From Verrucomicrobiota bacterium (lineage in GTDB: Bacteria; Verrucomicrobiota; Verrucomicrobiia; Limisphaerales; UBA11358): a stretch of DNA of 58,609 nt. The DNA is taken from positions 1-58,609 of the forward strand of contig JAGWNY010000019.1 of assembly GCA_028872915.1 (NCBI GenBank), given 5' to 3'. The notes under the pieces are model-generated. The model did not search any database. It was not told the DNA's origin and saw only the letters and a program-made list of their open reading frames with translations. Shown piece by piece: positions 53,896-58,609 of the stretch; positions within the stretch are counted from its first letter, which is position 1; each line of letters opens with the position of its first letter. Position numbers and translations under genes: made by a program.

Positions 53896-54909
53896 ATGAG
53901 CAAGGGCATCCTGCTGGTCAATCTCGGTTCGCCCGATTCCACGTCTGTTTCAGACGTCCGGCGCTATTTGAACGAATTTCTTATGGATGGCCGCGTCATG
54001 GATGTGCCCTGGCTTCTGCGGCGATTGATTGTGGGAATGATCCTCATCCGGCGCCCCGCCGAATCCGCCCACGCCTACAAAAAAATCTGGACGCCGGAAG
54101 GCTCGCCGCTCGTGGCAACCAGCCGCCGCGTCCAAACCAGGTTCCGGGAACGTCTTGGCCTGCCCGTTGAACTCGCCATGCGCTACCAAAAACCATCCAT
54201 CCCCGCCGCCTTGCAACGCCTGCGCGACGGCGGCGTGGACGATCTCCTTTTGATCCCCATGTTTCCGCATTACGCCATGTCGAGCTACGAGACCGCCGTC
54301 GAGCGGGTCAAATCGGCGGCGGCCAGGGTCGCGCCGCAAATGTTAATCACCGTTCAACCGCCTTATTACGATCATCCCGATTACATCGCCGCCTTGGCCG
54401 AAAGCGCGTCCGATTTTCTCGCCTCCGGCTGCGATCATTTCCTGTTCAGTTTTCACGGCATACCCGAGCGCCACCTCAAAACATCCGATCCCACCGGCCG
54501 GCACTGCCTCACCGCGACGGATTGCTGCCATACCGAAAGCACCGCCCACCCTTTTTGCTATCGCCATCAATGCTTTCGCACCGCTGAAGAACTGGCCCGG
54601 ACCGCAAAGATACCGGCCGGCAAATGGTCGGTTTCCTTCCAGTCACGGCTTGGGAGCGATCCCTGGCTCAAACCCTACACGGATTTCGTGCTGGCCGGAC
54701 TGCCGGCGCGAAACATCAAAAATTTGCTCGTCATTTGTCCGGCCTTTGTCTCGGATTGCCTGGAAACGCTTGAAGAAATATCCATTCGAGGACGCGAGAC
54801 GTTTTTGGCCGCCGGCGGCCTCCAATTCCGCCAGATTCCATGCCTCAATGAACATCCCGGCTGGATTGCCGCCCTCGAAAAAATGGCCCGGAATTGGATT
54901 GGCCCTTGA
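53896..54909 (+). CDS. hemH: Ferrochelatase HemH
   Basis: 337 residues from MSKGILLVNLGSPDS, the conserved family start. The catalytic His is H187 in SFHGIPERH, and the conserved C-terminal segment is CPAFVSDCLETLEEI. It inserts ferrous iron into protoporphyrin IX (or coproporphyrin III in some lineages). A Cys-rich stretch (C204, C210, C211, C221, C226) occurs where some ferrochelatases carry an iron-sulfur cluster; whether it does so here is unknown. The gene stands alone with 200 bases before the next gene. Confidence 0.95.
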   Translation: MSKGILLVNLGSPDSTSVSDVRRYLNEFLMDGRVMDVPWLLRRLIVGMILIRRPAESAHAYKKIWTPEGSPLVATSRRVQTRFRERLGLPVELAMRYQKPSIPAALQRLRDGGVDDLLLIPMFPHYAMSSYETAVERVKSAAARVAPQMLITVQPPYYDHPDYIAALAESASDFLASGCDHFLFSFHGIPERHLKTSDPTGRHCLTATDCCHTESTAHPFCYRHQCFRTAEELARTAKIPAGKWSVSFQSRLGSDPWLKPYTDFVLAGLPARNIKNLLVICPAFVSDCLETLEEISIRGRETFLAAGGLQFRQIPCLNEHPGWIAALEKMARNWIGP

Positions 54910-55110
54910 ATGCATTCGGCCATCCTTCAACCCGTCCAGCCGGGCCGGGTTTCGCCCGCGGCGGGAACCATCCCCTGGCAAACCAAAATTTTTGCCCAAA
55001 TTTCCTTGCACTCAGTGGGTGGTTTTGATAGTGGTTATGACCAACGGTCACCTGCATGTTACCATCATCCGACCGCCGACTGATTTAACACGAAACCAAC
55101 CGCTTGCTCC

Positions 55111-56232
55111 ATGAAACCCATGTCGCTCCACTTTCTTCGCCGCGCCGCGCAATTCTCCTGCATACTGTCATTGGCTGCCGCCGCGTTCCTGCCGCTGTCC
55201 GCCCGCGCCCAAGGCTCATTGACACCCCCATCCGGCGCCATTTCGCCCACGATGAAATCCCTTGACCAAATCGAGCCGCGCACGCCTATCTCGTCCCTCC
55301 CCTACGCCATCAACACGCCCGGTTCGTATTACGTGACCACGAATTTGACCGGTATCACCAGTAATGACGGCATCACCATCAATACCGGCGATGTCGCGCT
55401 TGACCTCAATGGGTTCACCCTGACCGGCGTTGCCGGCTCCGGCAATGCCATCTACGTCTCTGCTGTTTATGACAACATAACCATCCGCAACGGCTACATT
55501 GTCGCCTGGGGCGGTTCGGGGGTGAACGTCTATAATGGAGAAAATACAGTGCTGGATCATTTGTCCATTTTCCAAACCTCCGGCTACGCCATTAACATGT
55601 TCGGTGGCGTGGCGCGCAACTGCACCGTGGACGGCAGCGGCGGTTCCGCAAGCATTTACTGCGAGAAATCGGTCGTTCAAGATTGCACCGTCATCAATTC
55701 GCAAGGCATTGGCATTGAAACAGGCTCATCGGCAAACGACGGCGCTTCCAAAATCAGCGATTGTTCTGTTTATTCGCCCGCCGGCGACGGCATGGATGCC
55801 TTTGATTCCGAAGTCAGCGATTGCGTGGTCAAGAACGCAGGCGCCAGCGGCATTTATTTGTCCGCCAGCACCGCGTCCGGCTGCCACGTGGAAAACAGCT
55901 TCGGCAGCGGCATCTACGTGGCATCACCCGGCTGCCGGATTACCGGCAATAACTGTTTGAACAACAATTCCTCGGCTTCCACCAATTCCGCCGGCATTTA
56001 CGTGGCCGGAAGCAACAATCGCATCGAAAACAATCACCTCACGGCCAACCTCAACGCCGGCATCCAGGTGGACCCCAATGGCTATACCAACAACATCATC
56101 ATTAAAAACACCGTCGCCGGCGACGGCACGAACGATATCGTCACGTCCACCAACGCCCAGATTGTCGGGCCGCTCATCATCACAACGGGCGTCATCACCA
56201 ATTCCAATCCGTGGGCGAACTTCTCCTTCTAA
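55111..56232 (+). CDS. Exported right-handed beta-helix (NosD-like) protein
   Basis: 373 residues. A signal peptide (1-33) precedes PTMKSLDQIEPRTPISSLPYAINTPGSYY, a lead-in common to a set of beta-helix proteins in this phylum. About twelve coils follow, with repeats such as NITIRNGYIVAWGGSGVNV, DCVVKNAGASGIYLSAS and GCRITGNNCLNNNSS. Helices of this type bind or cleave polysaccharides, but no lyase residues can be assigned. The next gene starts 18 bases later on the same strand. Confidence 0.85.
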   Translation: MKPMSLHFLRRAAQFSCILSLAAAAFLPLSARAQGSLTPPSGAISPTMKSLDQIEPRTPISSLPYAINTPGSYYVTTNLTGITSNDGITINTGDVALDLNGFTLTGVAGSGNAIYVSAVYDNITIRNGYIVAWGGSGVNVYNGENTVLDHLSIFQTSGYAINMFGGVARNCTVDGSGGSASIYCEKSVVQDCTVINSQGIGIETGSSANDGASKISDCSVYSPAGDGMDAFDSEVSDCVVKNAGASGIYLSASTASGCHVENSFGSGIYVASPGCRITGNNCLNNNSSASTNSAGIYVAGSNNRIENNHLTANLNAGIQVDPNGYTNNIIIKNTVAGDGTNDIVTSTNAQIVGPLIITTGVITNSNPWANFSF

Positions 56233-56250
56233 ACCGCGTGGATCATTTGT

Positions 56251-57159
56251 ATGAAACGGCATTCCATCCCCCGGCAGATCACGGCCCCGCCGCCGTCTTC
56301 CGCCTTGCTTCGCAAACTTCTTCCCCTGGCGCTGGCTTCAGCGTTCAGCCTTTTGCCTTCCGCCTTGCTTCATGCCGCCACCACCATTGATGCCGCGAAT
56401 CATTTCGCCTACGGCGCCAATATCGGCTGGATGGATTGGCGGGGGAATACCACCGATGGCGCCGTCATCGGCGAATACGTTTGCAGCGGCTACATCTATG
56501 CCGCCAACGCCGGCTGGATCAACCTCGGCAGCGGCAGCCCGACCAACGGCATTTTCTATCAAAACACCTCCGGCTCGGATTTTGGCGTCAACCAGGACGG
56601 CTACGGCAACCTCAGCGGCTATGCCTGGGGCGCAAACGTCGGCTGGATCGCCTTTGAGAGCACCGGTGCGCCAAAAGTGGACCTGGCCACCGGCAATTTA
56701 AGCGGCTACGTGTGGAGCGCCAATTGCGGCTGGATTTCGCTCAGCAACGCCGTTGCCCGCGTTCAGACCGATAGTATTCAACAAGGCACCCTGGCTCCCA
56801 ACGGACTGCCCATCGCCTGGCTCCTCCTGAATTTCGGCACAACCAACATCAGCGCCAATGCCGACCCAACCGGCAAAGGCATGACCATTACCCAGGATTA
56901 TCTCGCGGGAACCGATCCCAACAATTCCAACGACGTTTTCCGCATCACCTCTGTCGCCCGCGCCGGCGATCAGACCACCCTCGATTGGTCCAGCAAATCC
57001 AACCGCGCTTATTACGTCCAATTCACACCTTCCCTCAGTCCCGCGTCATGGACAAGCGTCAGCACCAACGGTTTGGACGTGAGCACCGTCAGCCTCGCTG
57101 GCCGCACCAATACGGATGAATTCTATCGCGTCGGCGCATTCCGTCCCCTCGGTCCATGA
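56251..57159 (+). CDS. Exported protein with GWI repeats and EF-hand-like segment
   Basis: 302 residues. A signal peptide (to about 42, LLHAATT) is followed by four or so repeats of about 35 residues with the core GYAWGANVGWIAFES, GYVWSANCGWISLSN and ANAGWINLGSG. Then comes a calcium-loop-like segment (DYLAGTDPNNSND), a thrombospondin-3 or dockerin-like pattern used in this phylum before a C-terminal beta-module (TLDWSSKSNRAYYVQFTP to EFYRVGAF). Function unknown; a surface or matrix protein is inferred. Confidence 0.8.
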   Translation: MKRHSIPRQITAPPPSSALLRKLLPLALASAFSLLPSALLHAATTIDAANHFAYGANIGWMDWRGNTTDGAVIGEYVCSGYIYAANAGWINLGSGSPTNGIFYQNTSGSDFGVNQDGYGNLSGYAWGANVGWIAFESTGAPKVDLATGNLSGYVWSANCGWISLSNAVARVQTDSIQQGTLAPNGLPIAWLLLNFGTTNISANADPTGKGMTITQDYLAGTDPNNSNDVFRITSVARAGDQTTLDWSSKSNRAYYVQFTPSLSPASWTSVSTNGLDVSTVSLAGRTNTDEFYRVGAFRPLGP

Positions 57160-57246
57160 TTGCCCGCCGTAGCCTTGACGAAGGCGCGTGTGGCAACCCA
57201 TCCCTTTTCCCCCGCTCCGGAACACCGTTTCCGATTCCCCTTCCAT

Positions 57247-57270
57247 CCCGCTGTAACCTGGTTGAGCGGG
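57247..57270. terminator. Stem-loop between convergent genes
   Basis: CCCGCT and AGCGGG flank a loop that itself contains AAC/GTT pairing, followed on the plus strand by TTTGGCAGTTT. It may end transcription of the exported protein gene at 56251-57159. Confidence 0.4.
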
Positions 57271-57287
57271 TTTGGCAGTTTGTGCCA

Positions 57288-58418
57288 TCATAAACCCCGA
57301 TTCGCCCGCCACAGCAGCACCGCCCCAGTCGCCTGAAAGATAAAATCCGGCGCCCAGGCAATCAGATGTGGATAAAATTCCGGCCGCGGGGCCAGCGAGC
57401 CTGCCAGCGTGAAAAAGCCGTAATACAGCAGCACCAGACCCAGCGCAACCGCCACGCCAATGTTCGTTTCGCGCCGGTGCATCCGCACCCCCAGCGCAAT
57501 GCCCATCAACGCAAACCCGAAACACGCAAATGAAAAAGCCCCCTCCCGATTCATCGCCACCCGCGCCTCCTCCACCAGCGCACGCCCCGCCTTCGCGGAC
57601 GCGGCGAAATTTGTTCCCGCCGGCGCCATGGCTGCCAGCGCCTCGCGCCGGCGCAGCTCCCGCTGCAACTGGCCGAAAGTCATGTCGTTGACCGCGGGCC
57701 TGCCGTTCGCCGGCGCCGCCTTCCATTGAACCGGCAGCAATAGCGTCGGAAACGAGCTGAACGACGGCACGCCGTTCGTCGTTCGCGTCACACTTTGCGC
57801 GTCAAACAACTCCACCGTCATTTCATGATTCGTCACATCCATCTGTATGTGTCCGCGCGGCGCCTGGATATACGTCTTGAGCGCCAGCCAATACACCACC
57901 ACGTTTTCGAGGTCGCCGTTGCGGTTTCCGCCCACCCGAAAAACGTAGCCTGGAAAATCGTAAATCAGCCGCCCCGCCGGCAGTTGAATCCGTGACAAGT
58001 CCGTCCGCGCCCGCCCGATCAACTCCTTATACGCCACGCGCGAATCGGGGCCCCATTCCATATTGATCCATGCGCTCAAGCCGCAGCACAACAAGCTTAA
58101 AACCACGATTGGCGCCGCCAGGGAAACTAGGCTGATGCCGCTGGCCCGTGCCGCCGTCAATTCCTGGTCGGCGCTGAACCGGCCGAATACCAAAAGCGTT
58201 GCCGTCAGCAAACCCATTGGCAGCGCAAAGACCAGCACAAACGGAATGAGCATTCCAACGGCGCGCGCCACGATCCCAATGCCAACCTCTCCGGCAATCA
58301 ACAATGCCAGAATCTCTTTAAGCGCGTTGCCCAGCAACAATACAAACGTGAATACCGCCACCGTCAGCGCCAAAGACGCCAGCACCCGCGCCGTTAAATA
58401 CCTGTGCAAAATCTTCAC
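57288..58418 (-). CDS. LptF/LptG family lipopolysaccharide export permease
   Basis: About 376 residues from the GTG at 58418, giving the family-like start MKILHRYLTARVL; a TTG six codons upstream is an alternative. Three helices at the N-terminus and three at the C-terminus enclose a periplasmic beta-jellyroll-like domain (about 130-270), the YjgP/YjgQ layout. With LptB and a partner permease it would extract LPS from the inner membrane towards LptC/A. LptF and LptG cannot be told apart from this sequence. It converges on the exported protein gene. Confidence 0.92.
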   Translation of the reverse strand: MKILHRYLTARVLASLALTVAVFTFVLLLGNALKEILALLIAGEVGIGIVARAVGMLIPFVLVFALPMGLLTATLLVFGRFSADQELTAARASGISLVSLAAPIVVLSLLCCGLSAWINMEWGPDSRVAYKELIGRARTDLSRIQLPAGRLIYDFPGYVFRVGGNRNGDLENVVVYWLALKTYIQAPRGHIQMDVTNHEMTVELFDAQSVTRTTNGVPSFSSFPTLLLPVQWKAAPANGRPAVNDMTFGQLQRELRRREALAAMAPAGTNFAASAKAGRALVEEARVAMNREGAFSFACFGFALMGIALGVRMHRRETNIGVAVALGLVLLYYGFFTLAGSLAPRPEFYPHLIAWAPDFIFQATGAVLLWRANRGL

Positions 58419-58436
58419 CGGTGCGCCATCATTCAA

Positions 58437-58609
58437 TCCCCTGCCCCAACATTCAAGCCATTAGCCCGGATATTTCATAGAAGGATTGAACAAAGAAGCG
58501 GCGAGAGCGTCAGAAGGCTTGAAATCACTGAGCCAAATGAAAACGCCACTCACCGCTTCTTGTGCCACAGACTGTAACGAAGAGCCCCTGCTCTTTCAAG
58601 ACCTTGGTT
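58437..58609. other. Right window edge: non-coding stretch with inverted repeat
   Basis: No gene is seen. AAGAAGCGG (58493-58501) and CCGCTTCTT (58553-58561) are a perfect inverted repeat around a smaller GGCT/AGCC hairpin (58516-58534). It may be a structured leader, terminator or the end of a mobile element continuing outside the window. Confidence 0.4.

Overview
The window looks like chromosomal DNA of a free-living Verrucomicrobiota bacterium, most plausibly of the Limisphaerales/Pedosphaera type. This is inferred from gene content: a sensor kinase with a periplasmic beta-propeller, very large exported proteins built from Calx-beta and delta-60 repeats, a pilus/secretin cluster in the same order as Akkermansia Amuc_1101-1098, and many exported proteins with short beta-rich tails. 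The DNA is moderately GC-rich. I saw no rRNA, tRNA, CRISPR array or intact transposase gene.

Region by region. 1-8335: two secreted polysaccharide-degrading enzymes on the minus strand, a GH18 chitinase and a PL6 lyase, built from shared Ig-like, DUF1349-like and ricin-type lectin modules. 8652-12341: a minus-strand propeller histidine kinase and LuxR-type response regulator. 12637-14575: a LolC/LolD-type lipoprotein export pair. 15033-15863: a rhomboid protease. 15932-18695: a compact arsenic operon, arsR-arsM-acr3-arsC, followed by a broken PIN-toxin gene. 19110-22473: a small exported protein and purL. 22510-25355: glgB and coaE. 25449-44268: five very large or large exported proteins in one minus-strand block, ending in an S53 peptidase. 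44363-51722: 5'-3' exonuclease, a secretin encoded in two pieces, two membrane proteins (one Amuc_1100-like) and a PilM-PilN fusion. 52105-53750: an exported protein and an SDR. 53896-57159 (plus strand): hemH and two exported proteins. 57288-58418: an LptF/LptG permease.

How they fit together: the pilus/secretin cluster and the Lol and Lpt genes belong to envelope biogenesis. The exported enzymes and giant proteins are likely surface or secreted products for polymer degradation and adhesion.

Most notable observations: (i) four fold-back, MITE-like elements of 167-180 bp in two diverged families that share the terminus AGAGCG and a central ATGCTCC motif; (ii) a secretin split into two separately exported polypeptides; (iii) a P-domain-like module whose first half ends the giant Calx-beta protein and whose second half lies inside the adjacent S53 peptidase protein; (iv) internal module duplication in the PL6 gene, shared with the neighbouring chitinase.
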